Virus record (IMG/VR): IMGVR_UViG_3300050138_000202
Location: 1 to 63,807 of that record
Strand: one strand, 5' to 3'
DNA from: a virus
Length of the DNA stretch: 63,807 bases
Shown: positions 7,042 to 14,792 of the stretch, one piece after another
How positions within the stretch are numbered: position 1 is the stretch's first letter
How the letters are laid out: every line of letters starts with the position of its first letter
The notes under the pieces: generated by a model
Seen by the model: only the letters and a program-made list of their open reading frames with translations
Told to the model about the DNA's origin: nothing
Databases searched by the model: none
Position numbers and translations under genes: made by a program

Positions 7042-8217
7042 ATGCAGTTTACAGGAAATTTAGCAGATTTGATCGCCACAGTCGAGAAGGAATTCTCTGC
7101 TGAAATGGCTAAGTCAGAAAATGCCAGTTCCGCTGCATCTTTGAAAAAGGCTGAGGACGAAAAGAAGGACAAAAAACCTTCCGACTCGAAACCTGCCGAA
7201 GGCAAAGATAAAGCTCCTGCCGCAGAAGCTAAACCATCAGAAGAAGGCGCTCCCGAAGCACCTGCAGCTGAAGGCGATGCTCCCGCTCCCGCAATGGAAG
7301 GCGCTCCTGCACCCGCAGCTGCAGCACCTCCTGGCGCAGATCCAGCAATGGCAGCAGGTCAAGGCTCTGGTTACGACGAAGAAGATATGGAACACATGCG
7401 TCAAATGTACGCATCTATGTCACAAGAAGAGTTGATGGCTCACCACGACGCAATTCGTGACGCGCTTGACGCTTGTTCCGCAGCACCAGCCCCTGGTGCA
7501 GCAGCTCCCGCTCCTGGCGCACCTGCACCTGGCGCACCCGCTCCTGGACAAGATCCAATGATGGGTAAATCGGAAGGCAATAAAAAGGGACATTCTGAGC
7601 TTTCGCAAGAAAATCCAGAATTGAATTCGAAGCCAAAAGCCGGTGGACAGGATATGAACAACGATCCTAAAAACGGTGGTATCGAAGCCGCTCCTCCTGG
7701 CAATCCAGTCGGCGCGCGGTCAGAAGCAAGTAAAGATTCAAAAAATCTTCACGACGCAATGACCAAAACTGAACGTGAACGAAGAAATGGCGGGAAGATC
7801 GAAGCTTCTCCTGTTCGTAACTCTCCTGGAGCAAAATCTCCAGCTAGTAAAGCAGAAGGAAATCAAATGGAAAAATCTGAAAACATCGGAAACGATCTTC
7901 AAAAATCGCTCGAAGCATCAGAGGCTAAAAACGCCGAACTGAAAAAGAGCCTAGATACCGTACAAGAATTCTTGACCAAATTGGTCACGAAAGTCTCTGC
8001 CCCAAAAGGCAAAGCAGTAACTGAAATCGCATCACTCGCTAAAAACGAAGACGGCGGAACCTCAGTTGACACAAACTCTATGTCGAAGTCTGAGATTACT
8101 CAGCGCCTTCTGCAGAAAAGTTCAGACCCACGCACATCTGCACAAGACAGAGCGGCTATCAACGCCTACTACCTGTCAAATGCGAATGTTAACACTATTA
8201 GCCACCTGCTAAAATAA
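7042..8217 (+). CDS. Scaffold-like low-complexity protein before the capsid gene
   Basis: 391 residues after AGGAGA. It has an acidic/Lys N-terminus, a long Ala-Pro-Glu tract (repeats of APAP and PGAPAPG near residues 70-180), a Lys/Ser-rich middle and a helical C-terminus with coiled-coil character (EAKNAELKKSLDTVQEFL). Composition and position directly before the capsid gene fit an assembly scaffold or internal head protein. The linker repeats make it prone to length variation. Function inferred. Confidence 0.55.
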   Translation: MQFTGNLADLIATVEKEFSAEMAKSENASSAASLKKAEDEKKDKKPSDSKPAEGKDKAPAAEAKPSEEGAPEAPAAEGDAPAPAMEGAPAPAAAAPPGADPAMAAGQGSGYDEEDMEHMRQMYASMSQEELMAHHDAIRDALDACSAAPAPGAAAPAPGAPAPGAPAPGQDPMMGKSEGNKKGHSELSQENPELNSKPKAGGQDMNNDPKNGGIEAAPPGNPVGARSEASKDSKNLHDAMTKTERERRNGGKIEASPVRNSPGAKSPASKAEGNQMEKSENIGNDLQKSLEASEAKNAELKKSLDTVQEFLTKLVTKVSAPKGKAVTEIASLAKNEDGGTSVDTNSMSKSEITQRLLQKSSDPRTSAQDRAAINAYYLSNANVNTISHLLK

Positions 8218-8240
8218 GCAGTTTTTAAAGGAGATATCCC

Positions 8241-9641
8241 ATGGTTGAACAACTACAAGGATTAATGAAAGCCCTGGAAGCAGGTAGCTACCTAGCTGCA
8301 CCAGATCGTCTTGCACAAGGCGCAGCCCTCATGATTGAGGATCTGTCACCCGTTATGCAGAATGTGACCTATGACGACAGTCACATTAAACTTCAAAAGA
8401 TGTTGCCGTCGAAAGACGTCAAATCTCAACTTCACCAGTTTAACCGTCAGTTAGACTATGGTATCTTCGGTGGGTCAGCCCAGTTCGAAGGTGGCGTCGG
8501 TGAAGAAGACACCAGCACTTACGTGCGTGCAGTTGTGCCTATGGCATACTACAGCACCACTCGTAGAGTGACTGTTGCAGCAAACATGATCGGAGCATTC
8601 GACGGCCAAAAAGCTGAAGACCGCGCCGCTGCAGATGCTGCAATGAAACTCGCTGGTGATATCGAATTCGACTCTTTCCGTGGTCAATCTGACTTCTCGG
8701 ATTCGGGTGTTTTCGATGGTAACCCCGCAGTAGTTGCCAAGGTTCCGAACATGATTGGTGTTGACCAACAAGTTCGTCAATCTGACGCTCAGTCTAACAC
8801 CCAGGACTTGATGTTCGCAGAATTTGGTTCCGACCAAACTGTCGTTCTGTCAGTCGGCGGTACTCTGACTCAGTCGATTATCGAAGATAGCTCTGTTCGT
8901 TCCGCAATGAACATGGGCGCAGCAGATCGTTTGATCCTTGATCCGATCAGCTTATCAGCTTATAACAAAATCGCTCACGCAAAAGAGCGGATTATGTTGG
9001 CAGGTTCTGCTCAAGAAGCAACTGGCGCGCACTTGCGCACTCAGTGGACTTCGAGCGCAATTGTTAGTTTGGAAGCTTCACGTTTCCTTTCTGGCAAAAC
9101 CCGCCCAGCACGCGCTCGCGCAGGTTCGCCTGGCGCTCCTGGAGCCCTGACCGTCGCAGACGCAGGTGCAGCAGGATCTCTGTTAGCCGCAGGTACTTAT
9201 TGGTACTATGTGACTTCAGTTTCGATGCGCGGTGAATCGTATCCCTCAGCAGCATCTTCTGTCGCAGTGGCAGCAGCTGGTGACAAAGTCACCGTTGGAT
9301 GGACCGCAGTTTCTGGAGCACAGTACTACAACGTTTATCGTTCTGGTGCAGGTGGTTCGGCTAGCTCTGCCAAGTTCGTCGGCAAAATCGCACAAGGTTC
9401 TGGCAACCCACAGTTTATTGACTTGGGCAATCGCCAACCTGGCTCTATCACTGGCTTCCTTATCCAAGGAAACACGATGGGCTTCGCACAACTCGCTCCT
9501 TACAGCAAGTTGAAACTCGCAGTCAACGACCTCAGTTTGCCGGAAGCTCACTTCCGCTTCCTGTCGCTTGCTCTCTATCAACCACGCAAAAACGTGCTCT
9601 TGGAGAACATCACTGGTCAATTGATTCCCGGTGGCGGATAG
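8241..9641 (+). CDS. Major capsid protein with Ig/fibronectin-like insertion
   Basis: 466 residues after the strong site AAAGGAGATATCCC. The N-terminal half (SYLAAPDRL, DYGIFGGSAQFEGG, AMNMGAADRLILDP) reads like HK97-fold capsid proteins of large myoviruses. Residues about 290-405 form an inserted beta domain (GTYWYYVTSVSMRGES, VTVGWTAVSGAQYYNVYR) of the fibronectin-III/Ig type, which would project from the capsid surface. The ending QPRKNVLLENITGQL returns to the capsid fold. A terminator follows, as expected for the most abundant virion protein. Confidence 0.8.
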   Translation: MVEQLQGLMKALEAGSYLAAPDRLAQGAALMIEDLSPVMQNVTYDDSHIKLQKMLPSKDVKSQLHQFNRQLDYGIFGGSAQFEGGVGEEDTSTYVRAVVPMAYYSTTRRVTVAANMIGAFDGQKAEDRAAADAAMKLAGDIEFDSFRGQSDFSDSGVFDGNPAVVAKVPNMIGVDQQVRQSDAQSNTQDLMFAEFGSDQTVVLSVGGTLTQSIIEDSSVRSAMNMGAADRLILDPISLSAYNKIAHAKERIMLAGSAQEATGAHLRTQWTSSAIVSLEASRFLSGKTRPARARAGSPGAPGALTVADAGAAGSLLAAGTYWYYVTSVSMRGESYPSAASSVAVAAAGDKVTVGWTAVSGAQYYNVYRSGAGGSASSAKFVGKIAQGSGNPQFIDLGNRQPGSITGFLIQGNTMGFAQLAPYSKLKLAVNDLSLPEAHFRFLSLALYQPRKNVLLENITGQLIPGGG

Positions 9642-9672
9642 TAATTAGCCTCTAAATATTAGTAATTTTTAC

Positions 9673-9704
9673 AACCTCTGAGGTTTTCTTCAGAGGTTTT
9701 TTTA
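9673..9704 (+). terminator. Intrinsic terminator after the capsid gene
   Basis: A perfect 9-bp stem AACCTCTGA/TCAGAGGTT with an 8-nt loop runs into a T-tract (seven T in the plus strand). It lies 32 bases after the capsid stop codon. Confidence 0.85.
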
Positions 9705-9725
9705 TGTCACATGATATAATGGTAC

Positions 9726-10421
9726 ATGAGCAAAATAAAAATTGACTTATTGTCGGATACACACAATCGTCACGCGCGCTGCAAATGCGACGGCGGTGAT
9801 ATTTTAATCCATGCAGGTGATATGACTGGCCACGGTGATGCTCACGAAATCACGAGCTTTTTACAATGGTTCGCCGAGCAAAAATACAAACACCACATAT
9901 TGATCGCTGGAAATCATGATTTTGGCTTTGAAAAAAGTCCAGATACGTTTGCCGCAGCATGCAAGGCACTCAAAATTACCCTTTTGAATGACTCTGGCGT
10001 GACCGTAGAAGGTGTCAAAATCTGGGGTTCACCCGTTCAGCCATGGTTCCATGATTGGGCGTTTAATCGTCAACGCGGTGCTGATATTAAAAAGCACTGG
10101 GACCTCATTCCAGAAGACACCGAAATCCTCGTTACACATGGTCCTCCAGCCGGTATTTTGGATATGACGACTTTTCCCGATGGAACCCCAAACATCCCAG
10201 TTGGCTGCCAAGACTTGGTAGATAAACTAGCGAAAACACAGGTAAAACTGCATGTTTTTGGACATATTCACGAAGCTCGTGGAGTGCTATATTCTGGTCC
10301 TCGCACCTATGTAAATGCCGCATTTCTGGATCGCATGTATTGTCCGCAAGCTAAAAGGCCCATTAGGGCCACTAGGGAAGTCGTCCAGGACGGCAGTATC
10401 GTATATCTTGCAGAAGAGTAA
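9726..10421 (+). CDS. Calcineurin-like metallophosphoesterase
   Basis: 231 residues with the whole motif set in order: LLSDTHNRH (D, H), HAGDMTGHG (GD), IAGNHDFGF (GNHD), VTHGPP (H) and VFGHIHEA (GHxH). These bind two metal ions and hydrolyse phosphoesters; the substrate (nucleic acid end, nucleotide or protein) is not evident. There is no ribosome binding site, and TATAAT at 9715-9720 ends only five bases before the ATG, so the message may be leaderless. It sits alone between two terminators. Confidence 0.9.
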   Translation: MSKIKIDLLSDTHNRHARCKCDGGDILIHAGDMTGHGDAHEITSFLQWFAEQKYKHHILIAGNHDFGFEKSPDTFAAACKALKITLLNDSGVTVEGVKIWGSPVQPWFHDWAFNRQRGADIKKHWDLIPEDTEILVTHGPPAGILDMTTFPDGTPNIPVGCQDLVDKLAKTQVKLHVFGHIHEARGVLYSGPRTYVNAAFLDRMYCPQAKRPIRATREVVQDGSIVYLAEE

Positions 10422-10473
10422 TCTTAATGGTCGGAAGCAACATAAATCCGACGTTCTCTCTAAGGAGTTTTAA

Positions 10474-11442
10474 ATGGCCCTAACTACTAACACAATCATT
10501 GATATCGTAGATATGCTGACCGACAAGAAGGCTGGCAACGAATTTGCCGCCGCCGTCGTTAATGGCTCCGTACTGTCGTCCGACACTATGAAGCGATTGG
10601 TTATTGCAATGGCCGACGCGCAAGTGGCCAAGAATATCCAGGCAGCTATTTTGTGCCAACGCACTCTTAGTAGCCATGACATAGCGGTCATGGTTGATGC
10701 ATTTGCAAGTAAACCATATGCTATGGAAGTTGTAAACGCTATAAACTCTTATTGTGCCATTAACTCTCACCATGGTCCAGCGCTTGTTCCTTTGCTCACT
10801 GCTGGAAACTTCAGAATTTTGGCAGAAGCAGGAATCAGCAACGCGTCTAGCGCCACGGTTACCGGCAATATTGCAGTAAGTCCAATCGCTCACACGGCGA
10901 TCACTGGATTCACGTATACACCAAACCTAGGTGGAGCACATGGTAGCGCAACTGAAGTTAGTGGGAATGTGGATTCTCCAGACAACGCGGCTCCTACACC
11001 AGCCAATTTAACTCAAGCCGTTCTTGATATGCAAGCAGCCTACACTTTTGCTCAAGGTTTAGTTGTTCCTGCTCCAGTCGTTGGTTTAGGCGGAGGTACT
11101 CTGAACGGACAAGTTCTAGTTCCTGGTATTTACAAATGGTCCACAGCCGTGGATATCACGGGCGATATCACTATCAATGGTGGAGTTGCAGATTCGATAG
11201 TTCTTCAGATCGCAGGCACTCTCGATTTAGAGGTAGGTAAGCACGTTATTTTAACTGGTGGAATTTTACCACAGAATGTTACTTGGGCCGTTGCTGGTGC
11301 AGTAACCCTCAAAACAAGTTCAATCTTCAGAGGCGTTATACTTGGCCAAACAGCAATTTCAACTCAAGCTACTACCACGGTTCATGGCGCTCTATATGCA
11401 CAAACCGCAGTTGCTTTAATTAGCGGCAATACTGGCGCATAA
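10474..11442 (+). CDS. DUF3494 (ice-binding-like) protein
   Basis: 322 residues, RBS AAGGAG. Residues 1-105 are helical and unfamiliar. From about 108 the sequence follows the DUF3494 ice-binding fold: FRILAEAGISN, a GNIAVSP block, the helix YTFAQG, LVPGIYKW, then GDITINGG, VLQIAGTLDLE, ILPQNVTWAVAGAVTL, FRGVILG and VHGALYA. In bacteria this beta-solenoid binds ice or serves as an adhesin; here it is probably a virion protein. The same fold is inserted in the tail sheath. A terminator follows. Confidence 0.75.
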   Translation: MALTTNTIIDIVDMLTDKKAGNEFAAAVVNGSVLSSDTMKRLVIAMADAQVAKNIQAAILCQRTLSSHDIAVMVDAFASKPYAMEVVNAINSYCAINSHHGPALVPLLTAGNFRILAEAGISNASSATVTGNIAVSPIAHTAITGFTYTPNLGGAHGSATEVSGNVDSPDNAAPTPANLTQAVLDMQAAYTFAQGLVVPAPVVGLGGGTLNGQVLVPGIYKWSTAVDITGDITINGGVADSIVLQIAGTLDLEVGKHVILTGGILPQNVTWAVAGAVTLKTSSIFRGVILGQTAISTQATTTVHGALYAQTAVALISGNTGA

Positions 11443-11470
11443 TTTAATTATTACAATCTAGATTTTTAAA

Positions 11471-11498
11471 GGCTCTGATCTCTCAGGGCCTTTTCTTT
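11471..11498 (+). terminator. Intrinsic terminator after the DUF3494 gene
   Basis: GGCTCTGA-TCTC-TCAGGGCC (one G-T wobble) followed by TTTTCTTTTT. It lies between the convergent ends of the DUF3494 gene and the small coiled-coil gene on the minus strand. Confidence 0.75.
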
Positions 11499-11499
11499 T

Positions 11500-11772
11500 T
11501 CATCCGTAAGGAAACTTACGTTTGATCGTATTTTCAAGCTCATTCACGCGATTGTGAAGGCCTTCCTTCAAAGCTGTGAGCACGGTCTCAAGCTTCTCCT
11601 CAAGAGCGGCAACTTTTCCCTTCAATTCAGTAACTTCTGAACTTGCGGCTGCGCCTACTGCTGCGGCTGCTCCATCCGTTGCTACTGCTGCTGCTTCCCA
11701 TCCTGCCGCTGCGGCTGTAGGGTCTGCTGGCGTCGATGCTACCGGCGCTGATTCTGTCTGTGGACTTCCCAT
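11500..11772 (-). CDS. Small Ala-rich coiled-coil protein
   Basis: 90 residues from ATG 11772 behind TAGGAGATAAAA. A low-complexity Ala/Thr N-terminus, then a heptad-like helix (VTELKGKVAALEEKLETVL) and a basic tail. The good ribosome binding site and coiled coil favour this strand over the overlapping plus-strand frame. Role unknown. Confidence 0.6.
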   Translation of the reverse strand: MGSPQTESAPVASTPADPTAAAAGWEAAAVATDGAAAAVGAAASSEVTELKGKVAALEEKLETVLTALKEGLHNRVNELENTIKRKFPYG

Positions 11773-11828
11773 TTTTATCTCCTATTAAGGTGTTAGTGAA
11801 TGCAGAATACAACTGATCCAAAATTGGG

Positions 11829-12239
11829 TCAAGTTGTTTTTGGTTTCTTTTCCCATTTGGCGATTAATGCAGCGGCGGCACCAGGCTTAGGGCGATCATC
11901 GACTAGATTTCCCGTCTCCAAAGCGTCAACGATAATGCCAATAGAGGCCAGCGCGTGTCCTAAATGCGGTTTTTGGCTATCTGAAGCCAATTCTTCTCCA
12001 TCCAAAAACGCTTGCAGGTGCCTCATCGCGGCAGATATGTAAATTGTACAAATGACCTTGTTTTCGCGCCAATTGTATGGGCCATATTTCTTAGCGCCGT
12101 CTTCCATTGCCAGGGCTTGGTAGATGATACTGGCAGCCGGAACTAGGTGTAAATTCACCTTCTTGGCCCCCAATAGGTCCTTCGGATTAATTCCAAGGGG
12201 CGCAGGGGCTTGATTTGACTGACCATTTTCTTGTGACAT
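11829..12239 (-). CDS. MazZ-like dATP/dGTP pyrophosphohydrolase (DUF5664 family)
   Basis: 136 residues. Family landmarks are in order: DLLGAKKVNLHLVPAASI near 21-38, MEDGAKKYGPYNW near 45-57, the helix AAMRHLQAFLDGEE, and HLGHALASIGIIVDALE near 92-108. The family is an all-alpha MazG-type enzyme that turns dGTP or dATP into the monophosphate; in Z-genome phages MazZ supplies dGMP to PurZ. DUF5664 proteins also occur in ordinary phages, so the function alone does not prove Z-DNA. It is inserted on the minus strand within the virion block. Confidence 0.75.
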   Translation of the reverse strand: MSQENGQSNQAPAPLGINPKDLLGAKKVNLHLVPAASIIYQALAMEDGAKKYGPYNWRENKVICTIYISAAMRHLQAFLDGEELASDSQKPHLGHALASIGIIVDALETGNLVDDRPKPGAAAALIAKWEKKPKTT

Positions 12240-12253
12240 TGATTCTCCAGTTT

Positions 12254-12309
12254 TGGTATAAAATACCAGTATTTACCGACTTTTGGTCGATTCTTTAGGG
12301 CAAATGCCC
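12254..12309. promoter_or_regulatory. Cluster of inverted repeats between divergent genes
   Basis: Perfect TGGTAT-AAA-ATACCA at 12254-12268, then CGAC-N5-GTCG at 12277-12289 and GGGC-AAAT-GCCC at 12298-12309. They fill the gap between the MazZ-like gene (minus) and the next virion gene (plus). The first is a good operator candidate. No clear -35/-10 pair seen. Confidence 0.45.
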
Positions 12310-12355
12310 AGCAATCTTTAACCTGAATATATCGTAGATTGGAGTATGTGTCAAT

Positions 12356-12802
12356 ATGAGATTATCCTGTGACTTTATCGTAAATTATGCAAGCGTCAAC
12401 CAGTTTGCCTTTCAAGACCAATGGAAAATCCGTGCTGGAGATCCAGTTACCCTTTATTTTCAGCTGATTGACCTAGATCAACCTGCTGCAGGGTGTAATT
12501 GCTCGAACTCGTCTAATAGTGGTTCTGGGCTACGCTACATTGCCGGTATTGGCCTGGACGAGCCTGCAGTACCACTCATCATAGTAAGTTTTCCTTCCAT
12601 TGACAACTCAAAAGTGTTACAATTGATTGCAACCCAGGTCAGCCCTCTCGACGCCTCTATTTGGCAAATCACCCTTGTTCCAACCCAAGTACCTGGAAGT
12701 GGAAACGTCTTGTTTCAAATCAATGAAGGAACCTCTACTCGCACATTCAGAAAAATGAATGGTATGTCTGTAGAGTTACCTGGCTCCGATGGATCGTGTT
12801 AG
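12356..12802 (+). CDS. Probable virion protein, unknown
   Basis: 148 residues, mainly beta-strand-like with a short Cys/Ser/Gly loop (CNCSNSSNSGSG). Weak ribosome binding site GGAG 12 bases before ATG. It begins a run of head and connector genes. A homing endonuclease has inserted directly after it. No family recognised. Confidence 0.55.
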   Translation: MRLSCDFIVNYASVNQFAFQDQWKIRAGDPVTLYFQLIDLDQPAAGCNCSNSSNSGSGLRYIAGIGLDEPAVPLIIVSFPSIDNSKVLQLIATQVSPLDASIWQITLVPTQVPGSGNVLFQINEGTSTRTFRKMNGMSVELPGSDGSC

Positions 12803-12804
12803 AT

Positions 12805-13446
12805 ATGAAATGGACAGTAGAGGCTATTATAACAGAATCTAAAAAATATGACAGCGTATCTGAATGGAGAAAAAACTCCAATTCAAGCATGGTGCTTGCT
12901 TGTAAGCTTGGCATATATGGCGATCTTTCTAAAGAAATGAAAAGATGTCAAAAATGGACAAAAGATGCCGTCATTGAAGAGGCGAGAAAATATTCCACAA
13001 AAAGCGAGTGGAAAAAGAAATCTTCTGGATCTTACTATGCGGCCAATATTAATAGCTATATAGACGAATGCGCCACACACATGAAAAAAGCTGGGCGTTC
13101 TTCCGTAGCAGAATTGGAAATTTTAGCATATGTAAAAAAACACCATCCTGATGCCAAGAAGGCTAGATTTGGAAAGCGACTAAAAGGAAATTCCGGTAAT
13201 GGTCTTGAATTGGACGTATTTATCCAAAACCTAAATAAGGGTATAGAGTTCAACGGCGAGTATTGGCACGGAAAGGGATTTAAGCCAAAATCTTGGGCCA
13301 TAACCCCCAAAGAGTACTCGGCCTACAAAAAGAAGTTTTTTAATAATCTTGGAATAAATTTCATAGAAATAGAAGAAAAAGACTGGTTGGATAACAAGTC
13401 AGAATGTTTATTAAAAATTGATTCCTTCCTAAGTGGTGGTCTATAA
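12805..13446 (+). CDS. Homing endonuclease, Vsr/EDxHD-like
   Basis: 213 residues from ATG 12805, two bases past the previous stop. The first half has two modules of the type W(T)xxAxxxExxKYxxxSEWxKxSxxxYxxA, a repeated DNA-binding unit. The second half has a short-patch-repair-like nuclease core: LELDVFIQNLNKGIEFNGEYWHGKG and FIEIEEKDW, with acidic residues and the WH seen in Vsr and I-Bth0305I-type enzymes. The next gene starts on its stop codon, as at other homing-gene insertions here. Confidence 0.7.
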   Translation: MKWTVEAIITESKKYDSVSEWRKNSNSSMVLACKLGIYGDLSKEMKRCQKWTKDAVIEEARKYSTKSEWKKKSSGSYYAANINSYIDECATHMKKAGRSSVAELEILAYVKKHHPDAKKARFGKRLKGNSGNGLELDVFIQNLNKGIEFNGEYWHGKGFKPKSWAITPKEYSAYKKKFFNNLGINFIEIEEKDWLDNKSECLLKIDSFLSGGL

Positions 13447-14279
13447 TGGATTTTAGTAAAACAGGCTCTAAGGTAGACGGCACCTCCGTATATCCAGTAC
13501 ACGCCTCACAGGTTTCAGACCTGCTGTCACGATGCGAGCCCATGCTCGATCAAGAGAAATTTAGACGCATGTTTTTGAAAGGCATTCGTTTGCACTTTCC
13601 AAACGGCGATCAATATACTCCAGAAGACCTTACTGAAAAACTGAATTGGGCGATGAATGAAACCGAACTTCTTCTTAAGCTCACGATCACACGCGAAGCG
13701 TTCCAACACAAGGTTCCATTTGATTACGCGCTCTACAAAGCCTATATTCATGTGCGCGCAGAAAAGGGTCCGATCATAAGTCTTGAACAGCTTGCAATTG
13801 TGAGCGCCGACAACAACAATATTTTCACAATACCGCCAACGTGGATCGAAACCACAAATTTTGCTAAGCGTCTTATCAACGTCGTTCCACTTTTGGCAGC
13901 CTATGGTGTCAACCAAGTTTCTGGTGCAGTAGGTAACGCAGGTATCGCATTTTTAACAGTCATGGACGGTCTAAACTGGGTGCCAGCATATTGGCAGATC
14001 CAGTATACTGCCGGTCTTTCGACCGCAGAAGGTCAAGTTCCAGTTCCCGTCAATGAACTCATTGGCTGTGTTGCAGCTATCTCAATTTTGAGTGAAATTC
14101 AAGCAACTTATCGATACAACTCACAATCACAATCGCAAGATGGAATTTCTCAGAGCAGTACTGGTCCTGGACCTCGTCAATTTCAATTGCGTATTGAGGA
14201 TCTGGAGAAAAAACGTGACAGGCTTGTAAGCAAGCTAAGCGCTATTTTCTCAAACAGATTCCTGATCGACAACATCTAA
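13446..14279 (+). CDS. Virion connector-type protein, unknown
   Basis: 277 residues, ATG overlapping the stop of the homing gene (TAATG). Helix-rich N-terminus (LNWAMNETELLLKLTITREAF) and an Ala/Gly/Val-rich centre (AYGVNQVSGAVGNAGIAF) without a true membrane span; the C-terminus is a coiled coil. Position among head-tail genes suggests a neck or connector protein. Not assigned to a family. Confidence 0.55.
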   Translation: MDFSKTGSKVDGTSVYPVHASQVSDLLSRCEPMLDQEKFRRMFLKGIRLHFPNGDQYTPEDLTEKLNWAMNETELLLKLTITREAFQHKVPFDYALYKAYIHVRAEKGPIISLEQLAIVSADNNNIFTIPPTWIETTNFAKRLINVVPLLAAYGVNQVSGAVGNAGIAFLTVMDGLNWVPAYWQIQYTAGLSTAEGQVPVPVNELIGCVAAISILSEIQATYRYNSQSQSQDGISQSSTGPGPRQFQLRIEDLEKKRDRLVSKLSAIFSNRFLIDNI

Positions 14280-14288
14280 GAGGCACAT

Positions 14289-14792
14289 ATGGGAATCGAC
14301 AAAGGAATATTGTCGGCTCTGGCCGACCATCAGAAAAAGGTGCGCGGTCCTCATTTTATGTTTTCTGTGGAGCGACCACTTCATCCACAAAACGATGAAG
14401 TAAAAATGGGTCACGATCAGATTCTGAACAGCCTATTCAATGCTGGTTACGATGCCCATGAGATTCGTAGTCAGTTCGGCAAAGCTCAGAAGGGTATTAT
14501 TATTTATCAAATCACACCGGAAGTCGCAGAAGAGCTTCACCAATTGGTGGCGAAACTCGGCCAAGGACACTCCATTTACTCTACTGGATTGGCTCATGAA
14601 ATGAGATTTCACCACGGCTCTTATGCTGGCCGTTCGCATTATGGAGAAGGTACGTCGTACTGGAATTCTCCTCCTGGCGACGCTTATCATACTTTGCCTG
14701 GTGCCGCCGCACATTTTAGTCATAATTTTGACTATAAGTCGGTTCACATGGCTAAACAACTAGGTAATCGGGGTCCGCGTGGGCAGCGATAA
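14289..14792 (+). CDS. Hypothetical protein, His/Gly-rich C-terminus
   Basis: 167 residues, RBS AGAGGC. An ordered first half (a small alpha/beta domain, HFMFSVERPL to KGIIIYQITPEVAEELHQLV) is followed by a His/Gly/Tyr-rich flexible tail. Residues H..M and E..H are scattered and form no clear motif. Overlaps the next gene by 14 nt. Unknown. Confidence 0.5.
   Translation: MGIDKGILSALADHQKKVRGPHFMFSVERPLHPQNDEVKMGHDQILNSLFNAGYDAHEIRSQFGKAQKGIIIYQITPEVAEELHQLVAKLGQGHSIYSTGLAHEMRFHHGSYAGRSHYGEGTSYWNSPPGDAYHTLPGAAAHFSHNFDYKSVHMAKQLGNRGPRGQR

Noticed and set aside
73-12239. Firm claim that the phage has a Z (2-aminoadenine) genome
   Set aside because: Two family members are suggestive, but the synthetase keeps an Asp and no DatZ or DpoZ gene is present in the window.
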